Numbered from the stretch's first letter, positions 22,443-31,750 are shown. The stretch: DNA of 64,000 bases from Solirubrobacter sp035555675 (GCA_035555675.1 DATMGH010000023.1:21282-85281); one strand, 5' to 3'. Notes: generated by a model from the letters alone, not told the origin. Numbers and translations are program-made.

Positions 22443-24455
22443 TTGTCCGTCGCAGCAGACCGGACCACCCTCGACGAGCTCTGCGTCAACACGATCCGCA
22501 CCCTGTCGATGGACGCGGTACAGAAGGCGAACTCCGGCCACCCGGGCACGCCGATGGCGCTCGCGCCGCTCGCGTACGTCCTCTACACGCGCACGATGAA
22601 GCACGCGCCCGAGCAGCCGGACTGGCCGGACCGCGACCGCTTCGTGCTCAGCTGCGGCCACGCGTCGATGCTCCTGTACTCGACGCTGTACCTGACCGGG
22701 TACGGCCTCACGCTCGAGGACCTCAAGAACTTCCGCCAGCTCGGCTCGCCGACCGCCGGCCATCCCGAGTACGGCCACGCGAAGGGCATCGAGACCACGA
22801 CCGGTCCGCTCGGCCAGGGCATCAGCACCGCGGTCGGCATGGCGCTCGCCGAGCGCATGCTCGCCGCCCGCTTCAACACCTCCGACCACGAGGTCGTCGA
22901 CCATCACACGTACGTGATCGCGTCCGACGGCGACCTGCAGGAGGGCGTCGCGTCCGAGGCCAGCTCGCTCGCCGGCCACCTCGGCCTGGGCAAGCTGATC
23001 GCCTTCTACGACGACAACCACATCTCGATCGAGGGCGACACGGCGCTGTCGTTCTCCGAGGACGTCGGCGCCCGCTACGAGGCGTACGGCTGGCACGTCC
23101 AGAACCTGCACGAGGAGATCGCGCTCGAGCGCCTCGAGGAGGCGCTCGCCGAAGCCCGCGCGGTCACCGACAAGCCGAGCCTGATCATCGTCCGCACGCA
23201 CATCGCGCCGGGCGCCCCGAACAAGCAGGACACGCACGGCGCGCACGGCTCCCCGCTCGGTGACGAGGAGATCCGCCTCACCAAGGAGATCTACGGCTAC
23301 CCGAGCCTGGAGCCGTTCTACGTCGCCGACGATGCGCTCGCGCACTTCCGCGAGTGCATCGAGCGGGGGAACGCCCAGGCGGCCGAGTGGCACGAGCGCT
23401 TCGAGGCCTACCGCGCCGCGCACCCGGACCTGGCCGCCGAGTTCGAGCGGATCCTGCGCCGCGAGCTTCCCGCCGGCTGGGACGCCGACCTCCCCAAGAA
23501 GGGTCCCGAGGCGGGCATGATCGCGACCCGCAAGTCCTCGAGCGACGTGATCCAGTGGGCGGCCGCGCACGTCCCGGAGCTGATCGGCGGCTCGGCCGAC
23601 CTGGCGCCGTCCACGCTGACGAACATCGACGGCGGCGGCAGCGTCGAGAAGGGCGACTACAGCGGCCGCAACCTGCACTTCGGCATCCGCGAGCACGGCA
23701 TGGGCGCGATCGTCAACGGGCTCACGCTGGGCGGCTTCAGGGCGTTCGGCGCCGGCTTCTTCATCTTCAGCGACTACATGAAGGCGTCGCTGCGGCTGGC
23801 CGCGATCATGCGGATCCCGAGCATCTTCGTCTTCACGCACGACTCGATCGGCGTCGGCGAGGACGGCCCGACCCACCAGCCGATCGAGCAGCTCGCGACG
23901 CTGCGCGCGACGCCGAACTTCAACGTGGTCCGGCCGGGTGGCTTCAACGAGACCGCGCTCGCCTGGCGGTTCGCCCTGCGGGCCACCGAGACCCCGACCG
24001 CGCTCGCGCTGAGCCGCCAGGGCGTCCCGACCTGGGACCCGCAGGACGTCCCGGACGACGCGATCGAGCGCGGCGCCTACGTGCTCGCCGACGACGAGGA
24101 CCCGCAGGTGATCCTGATGGGCTCCGGCTCGGAGGTGCACGTCGCCGACGACGCGCGCAAGCTCCTGCAGGCGCAGGGCATCCGCGTGCGGCTGGTGAGC
24201 ATGCCGTGCCTGGATCGCTTCGCCGAGCAGGACCAGGCCTACCGCGACAGCGTCCTGCCGCCGGCGATCAAGGCGCGCGTCGCGGTCGAGGCCGCGGCGG
24301 CGCTCGGCTGGCACCGCTGGGTCGGCGACCACGGCGACGTGGTGGCGATGGAGAGCTTCGGCGCCAGCGCGCCCGCGGGCGCGCTGTACAAGCACTTCGG
24401 GTTCACGGGCGAGCACGTCGCCGAGCGCGCCCGCGCCGTGCTCGAGCGTTTGTGA
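22443..24455 (+). CDS. tkt: Transketolase
   Basis: A 670-residue thiamine-diphosphate enzyme that moves two-carbon units between ketose and aldose phosphates in the non-oxidative pentose-phosphate pathway. N-terminal ThDP-binding residues are in SGHPGTPMALAPLAYVLY and GPLGQGISTAVGMALAER; the metal site is VIASDGDLQEGVASEA. The pyrimidine domain has LHFGIREHGMGAIVNGL, with the catalytic Glu, and HDSIGVGEDGPTHQPIEQ; a C-terminal domain follows. The TTG start is set by GGAGG five bases upstream and gives SVAADRTTLDELCVNTIR. It is the first gene of an operon leading into pgi, gnd, zwf and further genes. Confidence 0.97.
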   Translation: MSVAADRTTLDELCVNTIRTLSMDAVQKANSGHPGTPMALAPLAYVLYTRTMKHAPEQPDWPDRDRFVLSCGHASMLLYSTLYLTGYGLTLEDLKNFRQLGSPTAGHPEYGHAKGIETTTGPLGQGISTAVGMALAERMLAARFNTSDHEVVDHHTYVIASDGDLQEGVASEASSLAGHLGLGKLIAFYDDNHISIEGDTALSFSEDVGARYEAYGWHVQNLHEEIALERLEEALAEARAVTDKPSLIIVRTHIAPGAPNKQDTHGAHGSPLGDEEIRLTKEIYGYPSLEPFYVADDALAHFRECIERGNAQAAEWHERFEAYRAAHPDLAAEFERILRRELPAGWDADLPKKGPEAGMIATRKSSSDVIQWAAAHVPELIGGSADLAPSTLTNIDGGGSVEKGDYSGRNLHFGIREHGMGAIVNGLTLGGFRAFGAGFFIFSDYMKASLRLAAIMRIPSIFVFTHDSIGVGEDGPTHQPIEQLATLRATPNFNVVRPGGFNETALAWRFALRATETPTALALSRQGVPTWDPQDVPDDAIERGAYVLADDEDPQVILMGSGSEVHVADDARKLLQAQGIRVRLVSMPCLDRFAEQDQAYRDSVLPPAIKARVAVEAAAALGWHRWVGDHGDVVAMESFGASAPAGALYKHFGFTGEHVAERARAVLERL

Positions 24456-24464
24456 ACGACGGGG

Positions 24465-24505
24465 CTGCGCGCGCCACGCGCGGCGCGCGCAGTTCGCTAG
24501 CGTCC
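24465..24505 (+). promoter_or_regulatory. Hairpin and internal promoter between tkt and pgi
   Basis: CTGCGCGCGCC (24465-24475) pairs with GGCGCGCGCAG (24482-24492) around a 6 nt loop, a perfect 11 bp stem. Right after it come TAGCGT (24498-24503) and, later, the pgi Shine-Dalgarno GGAGGA (24527-24532). This looks like partial termination plus re-initiation, letting pgi-rpiB be expressed apart from tkt. Confidence 0.5.
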
Positions 24506-24539
24506 ACCACGATCTGAAGCCCGCACGGAGGAACCGAGC

Positions 24540-26084
24540 ATGAGCGACGTCACGACCATCGAGGCCGACGTCCCCGAGCGCTACGCGGATGCGGTCTCCA
24601 CACGCCTGCGCCGGGCCGCGGACGAGGACGTCGTGGCCCGCGTCTGGCGCAAGGACGGCACGCTGTGGGCGCCCGCGCGGACGCCTGAAGTCACCAACCG
24701 GCTGGGCTGGCTGGACATCGCCGACCGCGAGCGCGAGCGCCTGGACGCGTACACGGCCTTCGCCGAGGGCCTGCGCGCCGAGGGCTACCGCGACGCGGTC
24801 GTGCTCGGCATGGGCGGCTCGAGCCTCGCGCCCGAGGTGTTCCGGCAGGCGTTCGAGCGCGAGGGCCTGCACGTGCTCGACTCGACGCACCCGGACCAGG
24901 TGCGCGCGGTCCTGAACGCGATCGACCTCGACCGCGCGCTGATGATCGTGTCGAGCAAGTCCGGCGGGACGATCGAGCCGAACTCGATGTTCAAGGCCTT
25001 CCACGCGCGCCAGGGCGACGGGACGCACTTCGCGGCGGTCACCGACCCCGGCTCGAGCCTGGAGGCGCTGGCCGCCGAGCACGGCTTCCGCGAGGTCTTC
25101 CACGGCGACCCGGACATCGGCGGGCGCTACAGCGCGCTGTCGCCCTTCGGGCTCGTTCCCGCGGCCGCCGCGGGCATCGACCTGGCGCCGATCCTCGAAG
25201 GGGCGATCGGCGCGGCCGAGGAGTGCCGCGGCGAGGCGGGCAACGCGGGCCTGTGGCTCGGCTGCGCGCTCGGCGAGCTCGCCCGCCAGGGCCGCGACAA
25301 GCTCACGTTCGTGGTCGACGAGCCGCTGACCGCGTACGGCCTGTGGGCCGAGCAGCTGGTCGCGGAGTCGACCGGCAAGCTCGGCACCGGCATCCTGCCG
25401 ATCGCCGACGAGCCGCTGCTGGACCCCTCCGCGTACGGGGACGACCGCGTGTTCCTGCGGATCGCGGTCGGCGACGGCGACCCGCTGGCCGCGCTGCGCG
25501 ACGCCGGCCATCCGGTGATCACGATCCGCGCGCTCGGCCCGGCCGATCTCGGGCGGATCTTCTTCCTGTCGGAGTTCGCGGTCGCGGTCGCCGGCTGGGC
25601 GCTGGAGATCAACCCGTTCGACCAGCCGAACGTGCAGGAGGCCAAGGACAACACCACGCGCGTGCTCAACGAGGGGTCGCCGGGGCTGGATCCGGGCACG
25701 CTGAACACGTTGACCGCGGACCTGGCGCCGCCGTCGTACGTCGCGATCATGGGCTATCTGCCGTACTCCGAGGAGACCGAAGCGGCCGTCGCGCGCCTGC
25801 GGGCCGCGCTGATGGAGCGCCACCGGGTCGCGACCACGTGGGGCTACGGGCCCCGCTTCTTGCACTCGACCGGGCAGTTCCACAAGGGCGGCCCGAAGAC
25901 CGGCCGATTCCTGCAGCTCGTGGACGAGCCGGTCGAAGACCTGGATGTGCCGGGTGAGCCCTACACCTTCGCCACGCTGATCCGGGCCCAGGCGGACGGC
26001 GATCTCCAGACGTTGCGCAGCCACGGCCTGCCCGCCGTGCGCGTCACGGTCGGCGACATCGACGCGATCAAGGAGCAGCTCTAG
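24540..26084 (+). CDS. pgi: Glucose-6-phosphate isomerase
   Basis: A 514-residue enzyme that interconverts glucose 6-phosphate and fructose 6-phosphate. SIS-domain motifs are AVVLGMGGSSLAPEVF, MIVSSKSGGTIEPNSMFKAF (sugar-phosphate-binding Ser/Thr), and NPFDQPNVQEAKDNT. The sequence type resembles the isomerase half of the transaldolase-isomerase fusions of some actinobacteria and cyanobacteria rather than the classical E. coli Pgi, but no transaldolase domain is attached here. It has a strong Shine-Dalgarno and its own probable promoter. gnd begins 2 bp after its stop. Confidence 0.95.
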   Translation: MSDVTTIEADVPERYADAVSTRLRRAADEDVVARVWRKDGTLWAPARTPEVTNRLGWLDIADRERERLDAYTAFAEGLRAEGYRDAVVLGMGGSSLAPEVFRQAFEREGLHVLDSTHPDQVRAVLNAIDLDRALMIVSSKSGGTIEPNSMFKAFHARQGDGTHFAAVTDPGSSLEALAAEHGFREVFHGDPDIGGRYSALSPFGLVPAAAAGIDLAPILEGAIGAAEECRGEAGNAGLWLGCALGELARQGRDKLTFVVDEPLTAYGLWAEQLVAESTGKLGTGILPIADEPLLDPSAYGDDRVFLRIAVGDGDPLAALRDAGHPVITIRALGPADLGRIFFLSEFAVAVAGWALEINPFDQPNVQEAKDNTTRVLNEGSPGLDPGTLNTLTADLAPPSYVAIMGYLPYSEETEAAVARLRAALMERHRVATTWGYGPRFLHSTGQFHKGGPKTGRFLQLVDEPVEDLDVPGEPYTFATLIRAQADGDLQTLRSHGLPAVRVTVGDIDAIKEQL

Positions 26085-26086
26085 TC

Positions 26087-26998
26087 ATGCAGATCGGTTT
26101 CGTCGGCCTCGGCAAGATGGGCGGGAACATGGTCCATCGGATCGAGCGCGACTCGGACCACGAGGTCGTGGCCTTCGACCCCAACCCGGACGCGGTCGCG
26201 ACCGCCGAGGGCAACGGCGCGACCGGCGCCGCTTCGCTGGAGGAGCTCGTCGCCAAGCTCACGGCCCCGCGGCTCGTGTGGCTGATGGTGCCGTCGGGCG
26301 AGATCACGGAGACGACGATCGCCAAGCTCGCCGGCCTGCTCGAGGCCGGCGACACGATCGTCGACGGCGGCAACTCCAACTGGCACGACGACCAGCGGCG
26401 CGCGGAGGAGCTCAAGCCGCGCGGCATCCGCTACGCGGACGTCGGCACCAGCGGCGGCGTCTGGGGGCTGGACGTCGGCTACTGCATGATGGCCGGCGGA
26501 CCCGACGAGTCGATCGCGCAGCTGGCCCCGATCCTCGACGTGCTCGCGCCGCCGGACGGCTGGCGCCACTTCGGGCCCACGGGCGCCGGGCACTTCGTCA
26601 AGATGGTCCACAACGGCGTCGAGTACGGGATGATGCAGGCCTACGCGGAGGGCTTCGACCTGATGCACAAGGCGGAGTTCCCGATCGAGCTCAAGGAGGT
26701 CGCGGGCCTCTGGAACCGCGGCTCGGTCGTGCGCTCGTGGCTGTGCGAGCTGGCCGAGCGCGCCTTCGAGCAGGAGGGCAACGACCTCGGCAGCCTGCAG
26801 GGCTACGTCGACGACTCCGGCGAGGGCCGCTGGATGATGGCCGACGGCATCGAGCTGGCGGTCCCGACGCCCGCGCTGGCCGCGTCGCTGTACGCGCGCT
26901 TCTACTCGCGCAAGGAAGGCGACTACGCCGCGCGCGTCCTGGCCGCGCTGCGCAACCAGTTCGGCGGGCACGCGGTCAAGAAGGTCGAGGAGACCTGA
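26087..26998 (+). CDS. gnd: 6-phosphogluconate dehydrogenase, decarboxylating (short form)
   Basis: A 303-residue enzyme that converts 6-phosphogluconate to ribulose 5-phosphate and CO2. The Rossmann motif MQIGFVGLGKMGGNMVHRI is followed by VDGGNSNWHDDQRRAEEL, DVGTSGGVWGLDVGYCMMAG and HFVKMVHNGVEYGMMQAYAE, which carry the substrate-binding and catalytic Lys and Asn. The length and sequence type match the YqeC/GntZ-like short class, often NAD-dependent, rather than the 470-residue NADP enzyme. It is tightly coupled: 2 bp after pgi, and its TGA overlaps the zwf ATG. Confidence 0.96.
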   Translation: MQIGFVGLGKMGGNMVHRIERDSDHEVVAFDPNPDAVATAEGNGATGAASLEELVAKLTAPRLVWLMVPSGEITETTIAKLAGLLEAGDTIVDGGNSNWHDDQRRAEELKPRGIRYADVGTSGGVWGLDVGYCMMAGGPDESIAQLAPILDVLAPPDGWRHFGPTGAGHFVKMVHNGVEYGMMQAYAEGFDLMHKAEFPIELKEVAGLWNRGSVVRSWLCELAERAFEQEGNDLGSLQGYVDDSGEGRWMMADGIELAVPTPALAASLYARFYSRKEGDYAARVLAALRNQFGGHAVKKVEET

Positions 26999-28542
26999 TG
27001 GCGGTCGACGTCACGCCCGACCTGCAGGCGCTGGGCGAGAACCCGCTGATCGAAGGGCTCGAGCGGCTGCCCGTGCCCGCGACGACGCTGGTGATCTTCG
27101 GCGTCACCGGCGACCTCGCGCACCGCAAGCTGCTGCCGGCGCTCTACAACCTCGCGCACGAGGGCGCGCTGCCCGAGCGCTTCAACCTCGTCGGCGTGTC
27201 ACGCCGCGACATCCCGGTCGAGGAGTTCCGGGACATGGCGCGCCAGTCGATCCAGAAGTACTCGCGCCGCGAGCCGGACCCGACCGTGCTCGACGGTCTG
27301 CTGGAGCGCGTGCACTACGTCGGCTTCTCGTTCAACGACGTGCCGGCCTACACGCGCCTGCACGAGACGCTCGACCGGCTCGACGCCGAGGGCGGCGGCA
27401 AGCTCAACCGCAACTACTACCTGTCGACCGCGCCGGAGTACTTCCCGGTGATCGTCAAGGCGCTCAAGGCGGCCGAGCTCAACTACGACCCGGACGTGGA
27501 CGTCCGCTGCATCATCGAGAAGCCGTTCGGGGTCGACCTCGAGTCCGCGCGCGAGCTGCAGGCGGTCGTCGACCACGTCTTCCGCGAGCAGCAGGTGTAC
27601 CGGATCGACCACTACCTGGGCAAGGAGACCGTCCAGAACGTGATGGCGTTCCGGTTCGCGAACTTCATGTTCGAGCCGGTCTGGAACCGCAACTACATCG
27701 ACCACATCCAGATCACCGCGGCCGAGGACATCGGCATCGGCACGCGCGCCGGGTACTACGACTCCTCCGGCGCGCTGCGCGACCTCGTGCAGAACCACAT
27801 GCTGCAGCTGCTGACGCTGGTCTGCATGGAGCCGCCGTCGTCGTTCGAGGCCGACAAGGTCCGCGACGAGAAGGTCAAGGTCCTGCACGCGATCACGCCG
27901 CCGACGCCCGAGGAGGTCCGGCGCGACACGGTGCGCGCGCAGTACACGGCGGGCGTCGAGGGCGGCGAGGAGGTCGGCGGCTACCTCGACGAGGACGGCG
28001 TGCCGGCGGACTCGCGTACGGAGACGTACGCGGCGCTGCGGCTGGAGGTCCACAACTGGCGCTGGGCGGGCGTCCCGATCTTCCTGCGCACCGGCAAGCG
28101 CCTGGCGCGCAAGGTCACCGAGATCGCGGTGCAGCTCAAGCCGGTGCCGCACCTGGCGTTCCAGTCGCACGGCTCGGTCGGCGTGCAGCCGAACCAGCTC
28201 GTGCTGACGATGCAGCCCAACGAGGGCGTCTCGCTCTCGCTGGGGGCGAAGATCCCGGGCTCGAGCATGCGGATCCGGCCGGTCAACATGGAGTTCCTGT
28301 ACGGCTCGGCGTTCATGTCGCAGTCGCCGGAGGCCTACGAGCGCCTGATCCTGGACGCGATGCGCGGCGAGGCGACGCTGTTCACGCGGTCCGACGAGGT
28401 GATCGCCCAGTGGTCGATCATCGACCCGATCCTGAAGGCGTGGGCGGAGGACGCCGAGCCGCTGCACACGTACGCGTCCGGCTCCAGCGGCCCGCGGGCC
28501 GCCGACGAGCTGATCGCGCCGCACCGCTGGAGAGGGCTCTAG
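26998..28542 (+). CDS. zwf: Glucose-6-phosphate 1-dehydrogenase
   Basis: A 514-residue enzyme that oxidises glucose 6-phosphate to 6-phosphogluconolactone, usually making NADPH. The nucleotide site is VIFGVTGDLAHRKLLPALYN and the active-site signature is YRIDHYLGKETVQNVMAFRF, with the catalytic His and Lys. CIIEKPFGVDLESARELQ and VHNWRWAGVPIFLRTGKRLA complete the family pattern. Activity of actinobacterial Zwf often depends on OpcA, encoded next. Its start overlaps the gnd stop by one base (TGATG), and its TAG overlaps the opcA GTG. Confidence 0.98.
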   Translation: MAVDVTPDLQALGENPLIEGLERLPVPATTLVIFGVTGDLAHRKLLPALYNLAHEGALPERFNLVGVSRRDIPVEEFRDMARQSIQKYSRREPDPTVLDGLLERVHYVGFSFNDVPAYTRLHETLDRLDAEGGGKLNRNYYLSTAPEYFPVIVKALKAAELNYDPDVDVRCIIEKPFGVDLESARELQAVVDHVFREQQVYRIDHYLGKETVQNVMAFRFANFMFEPVWNRNYIDHIQITAAEDIGIGTRAGYYDSSGALRDLVQNHMLQLLTLVCMEPPSSFEADKVRDEKVKVLHAITPPTPEEVRRDTVRAQYTAGVEGGEEVGGYLDEDGVPADSRTETYAALRLEVHNWRWAGVPIFLRTGKRLARKVTEIAVQLKPVPHLAFQSHGSVGVQPNQLVLTMQPNEGVSLSLGAKIPGSSMRIRPVNMEFLYGSAFMSQSPEAYERLILDAMRGEATLFTRSDEVIAQWSIIDPILKAWAEDAEPLHTYASGSSGPRAADELIAPHRWRGL

Positions 28543-29591
28543 TGGACGACGTCTGGGCCGAGGACGACACCACGCCGGCCGCGATCGAGGCCGCCCTGCG
28601 GCGGATGTTCGCCCAGCGGCACAAGGAGGAGCGCGCATATGTCCCGGCGCGCGTGATGAACATGGTCGTGGTCGTGGAGAAGGAGTTCCGCGGCGAGATC
28701 GAGAACCGGCTCGAGCGCGTGGGGCGCTTCCACCCGTCGCGGCTCATCCTGGTCCTGGTCGAGCCGGGGCGCCAGCGGCTGGCGGCGAACGTCCGGATCG
28801 GCACCGACGACGCGCCGCGCGCGGGCGCGATCACGGTCGGCCGCGAGCGCGTGGAGCTGTTCGTCGGCGAGCGGCACGTCCCCAAGCTGGACACGCTGGT
28901 CGACCCGCTGATGGTCAGCGACCTGGCGACGATGGTGTGGTCGCCGCACCGGCACATCGCCGCGGTCGACGCGCTGCGGCGGCTGGCCCAGATCGTGCTG
29001 ATCGACTCGCTGGACGCGCCGGACGTGGAGACGGCGCTGGCGCGCGCGGACGACCTGTCGCGGGACACGTACGTGGTCGACCTGGCCTGGCTGCGCTCGA
29101 CGCCGTGGCGCGAGCGGATCGCGGCGACGTTCGACTCGCCGCGGCGGCGCCAGGAGCTGTGGCGGATCTCGGGCGTGACCGTGCGCCACCGCGAGGACTC
29201 GCTGGCGGCCGGGCTGCTGTACTGCGGGTGGCTGGCGTCGCGGCTCGGCTGGGAGCCGGGGCCGCTGGCGCAGGCGCGCGGCGCCTGGAACGGGTTCGCG
29301 CACACGCGCCGGCAGGACATCCGGGTCACGCTGCAGCCGGTCGACCAGAACGCGCCCGGCCTGGCCGGCGTGACGATCGAGACCGACTCCGGGGCGTCGG
29401 TGTCGCTCAATCGCGCGCCGGGCGGGCTGTGCGCCGTGCGGCGCGAGCGCGACGGAACCGAGCGGTCGTGGATCGTGATGGGCGCCTCGCGCGGGGAGGG
29501 CGGCATCCTCGGCGAGGGGGTCCGGCAGGCGCTGCTGCGCGATCCCACCTATCGTCCTGCGCTCAAATCAGCCGAGGCCATGGTGGTGTAG
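28542..29591 (+). CDS. opcA: Glucose-6-phosphate dehydrogenase assembly protein OpcA
   Basis: A 349-residue accessory protein that activates or helps assemble Zwf in actinobacteria and cyanobacteria. The sequence PARVMNMVVVVEKEFRGEIE, RFHPSRLILVLVEPG and the PLMVSDLATMVWSPH segment match the family. The GTG start shares its first base with the zwf stop (TAGTG), a coupling that would fix a near one-to-one ratio. The downstream pgl starts in the same way. Confidence 0.93.
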   Translation: MDDVWAEDDTTPAAIEAALRRMFAQRHKEERAYVPARVMNMVVVVEKEFRGEIENRLERVGRFHPSRLILVLVEPGRQRLAANVRIGTDDAPRAGAITVGRERVELFVGERHVPKLDTLVDPLMVSDLATMVWSPHRHIAAVDALRRLAQIVLIDSLDAPDVETALARADDLSRDTYVVDLAWLRSTPWRERIAATFDSPRRRQELWRISGVTVRHREDSLAAGLLYCGWLASRLGWEPGPLAQARGAWNGFAHTRRQDIRVTLQPVDQNAPGLAGVTIETDSGASVSLNRAPGGLCAVRRERDGTERSWIVMGASRGEGGILGEGVRQALLRDPTYRPALKSAEAMVV

Positions 29592-30277
29592 TGGAGATAC
29601 GAGTGGAGGAGAACCCGGCGGCCGTGGTCGCCGAGCTCTTGGTGGAGGCGGCGGAGCGCGGCTCGCAGATCGTGCTGACCGGCGGCTCGACGCCCAAGCT
29701 GGCGTACGAGACCGCGGCGCGCGCGGACGTGGACTGGAGCGGCTCGACCGTCTGGTTCAGCGACGAGCGCTGCGTCGCGCCGGAGAGCGGGCTGTCGAAC
29801 TTCCGCATGGCCACGGACGCGCTGCTGGGCCGGCTGCTGCGGGACCGGCGGCCGGACGTTCTGCGCATGGAGGGCGAGCTCGGGCCGGACGCGGGCGCCG
29901 CGTCCTACGAGGCCGCCGTGCGCGAGCGGCTCGGGGGCGCGCCGCGCTGGGACCTGCTGCTGCTCGGCCTGGGGCCGGACGCGCACTGCGCGTCGCTGTT
30001 CCCGGGCAAGCCGGAGGTGGACGAGCGGTCGCGGCTGGTGACCGGGGTGCCGCTGGCCGGGATGGAGCCGCAGGTCCCGCGGATCTCGCTGACGCTGCCG
30101 GCGTTGAACGAGGCGCGGCAGGTCGTGTTCCTGGTCACGGGGCGCGACAAGGCGGGCGCGGTGGCGCGGGCGTTCGGTGCTTCGGCTGACCCGTCGTCGC
30201 CGGCGGCGCACGTGCGGCCCTCGGCCGGGTCTCTGCTGGTGCTGCTGGACGCGGACGCCGCGGGGGAGCTCACATGA
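29591..30277 (+). CDS. pgl: 6-phosphogluconolactonase (DevB type)
   Basis: A 228-residue lactonase that hydrolyses 6-phosphogluconolactone. Family motifs are IVLTGGSTPKLAYETAA, VWFSDERCVAPESGLSNFRM and LLLLGLGPDAHCASLFPGK (the family's catalytic segment GxGxDGHxASLFPG, with Ala for Gly). The GTG start overlaps the opcA stop (TAGTG) and the end overlaps glk by 4 nt. It completes the oxidative branch of the pathway inside one operon. Confidence 0.95.
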   Translation: MEIRVEENPAAVVAELLVEAAERGSQIVLTGGSTPKLAYETAARADVDWSGSTVWFSDERCVAPESGLSNFRMATDALLGRLLRDRRPDVLRMEGELGPDAGAASYEAAVRERLGGAPRWDLLLLGLGPDAHCASLFPGKPEVDERSRLVTGVPLAGMEPQVPRISLTLPALNEARQVVFLVTGRDKAGAVARAFGASADPSSPAAHVRPSAGSLLVLLDADAAGELT

Positions 30278-31278
30278 GCGACCAGTTCATCGGGGTCGAC
30301 GTCGGCGGGACGAAGATCGCGGTCTCCGCGCTGGAGGCCGGCGAGCTGTCGGAGGCGCGGATCGTGGCGACCAACCAGGCGTCCCAGGAGGCGCTGGTCG
30401 AGCAGCTCGCGGCGGCGATCGAAGGGTCGATGACGGAATCGACGCGGGCGGTCGGGATCGGCATGCCGTCCGTGGTCGAGTTCGCCACCGGGCGGATCCT
30501 CGCGTCGGTCAACATCCCGCTGCACGACATCCCGCTGCGCTCGCTGCTGACCGAGCGCATGGGCGTGCCGGTCTACGTCGAGAACGACGCGGGCTGCGCG
30601 GCGCTGGCGGAAGCGTTCGAGGACGGGCGCATGACGGTCTCCTCGCTGGTGATGTTCACGATCGGCACCGGGGTCGGCGGCGGCTGGGTGCTCAACGGGC
30701 GGCTCTACCGGGGCGCGACGACGTCGGCGGCCGAGGTCGGGCACACGATCATCGGGCGCGACCTGGAGTTCGGCAACCGCGTGCCCGGGGACCCGTTCCC
30801 GCAGCGCGGGTCGCTGGAGACGCTGGCGTCGGGGCGCGCGCTGGACCGGCTCGCGGGTCATGCGGCCGTCCAGTACCCGGATTCCCACCTCGGGAAGGTG
30901 CTGGCCGGCAAGGGCGCGGTCGACGGCTACGACGTGGCCGCCGGGGCCGAGGCGGGCGACGAGGCGGCGCTCTGGTGCCTGCGCGTGCTCGGCGAGCGGC
31001 TCGGCGTCGGGATCGCGAACGCGATCAACACGTTCGACCCGCTCGAGGTCGTGATCGGCGGAGGTGTCTCGCGGGTGGGCGAGCTGCTGCTGGAGCCGGT
31101 GCGGGACGCCGCGTTCCGGCACGTCGTTCCCGGCCTGGGCATGAACACGACGATCCGGATCGCGCGCCACGGGCCGCGTGCGGGGGTCCTGGGCGCGGCG
31201 CTGATCGCGGCGCAGGAGTACGCCGAGGACACCGGTTCGAGCTTGCAGGGAGCGATATCGGGAGGAGCGGCGTCATGA
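30274..31278 (+). CDS. glk: ROK-family sugar kinase (probable glucokinase) lacking the zinc motif
   Basis: A 334-residue ATP-dependent kinase of the ROK family, likely feeding glucose 6-phosphate to the enzymes beside it. The phosphate-1 motif is FIGVDVGGTKIAV, the sugar-binding part has VYVENDAGCAALAEAFEDG, phosphate-2 is FTIGTGVGGGWVLNG, and the catalytic-region AEVGHTIIGRD is present. The CXCGXXGCXE zinc knuckle that normally follows GH is missing, replaced by LEFGNRVPGDPFPQRGSLE without cysteines. There is no N-terminal HTH, so it is an enzyme, not a repressor. It overlaps pgl and rpiB by 4 nt each. Confidence 0.9.
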   Translation: MSDQFIGVDVGGTKIAVSALEAGELSEARIVATNQASQEALVEQLAAAIEGSMTESTRAVGIGMPSVVEFATGRILASVNIPLHDIPLRSLLTERMGVPVYVENDAGCAALAEAFEDGRMTVSSLVMFTIGTGVGGGWVLNGRLYRGATTSAAEVGHTIIGRDLEFGNRVPGDPFPQRGSLETLASGRALDRLAGHAAVQYPDSHLGKVLAGKGAVDGYDVAAGAEAGDEAALWCLRVLGERLGVGIANAINTFDPLEVVIGGGVSRVGELLLEPVRDAAFRHVVPGLGMNTTIRIARHGPRAGVLGAALIAAQEYAEDTGSSLQGAISGGAAS

Positions 31279-31736
31279 AGATCGCGTGCGCGTTCGACCA
31301 TGCGGGGTTCCCGCTCAAGCAGATGGTGGTCGACACCGTGCAGGACCTGGGGCACGAGGTGATCGACCTCGGCACCTGGTCGACCGATCCGGTCGACTAT
31401 CCCGACACCGCGCGGCTCGCGGCCGAAGCGGTGCGCGGGGAGGCCGACCGCGCCGTGCTGGTGTGCGGCTCGGGCGCGGGCGTGGCGGTCGCGGCGTGCA
31501 AGTTCCCGGGCATCCGGGCGGCGGTCGCGCACGACACGTACACGGCGCACCAGTCGGTCGAGCACGACGACTGCAACATCCTGTGCCTCGGCGGGCGCGT
31601 GATCGGGCCGGCGCTGGCGGCGGACATCCTCCGCGCATACCTGGGCGCCTCGTTCACGGGGGAGGACCGGCACGTGCGCCGGCTCGCCAAGATCGACGGC
31701 ATCGAGCGCGAGTTCCTGCGGGACGACATCTTTTGA
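31275..31736 (+). CDS. rpiB: Ribose-5-phosphate isomerase B
   Basis: A 153-residue RpiB/LacAB-type isomerase that interconverts ribose 5-phosphate and ribulose 5-phosphate, the step after Gnd. It begins MKIACAFDHAGFPLKQ and contains the active-site VLVCGSGAGVAVAACKFPG, with the catalytic cysteine, and DTYTAHQSVEHDDCNILCLG. It overlaps glk by 4 nt (ATGA). The RpiB/LacAB family also contains allose- and galactose-phosphate isomerases, but the operon makes the ribose role most likely. Confidence 0.95.
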   Translation: MKIACAFDHAGFPLKQMVVDTVQDLGHEVIDLGTWSTDPVDYPDTARLAAEAVRGEADRAVLVCGSGAGVAVAACKFPGIRAAVAHDTYTAHQSVEHDDCNILCLGGRVIGPALAADILRAYLGASFTGEDRHVRRLAKIDGIEREFLRDDIF

Positions 31737-31750
31737 TCGGGGGTAGCGAG

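Noticed and set aside
22413..26024. A 1203-codon minus-strand open frame opposite tkt and pgi
   Set aside because: Antisense shadow of two full-length, motif-rich enzymes; no domain is recognisable.
30274..31278. ROK protein as a transcriptional repressor (NagC/XylR type)
   Set aside because: It begins directly with the ATP-binding strand and has no N-terminal winged helix; the operon context favours a kinase.
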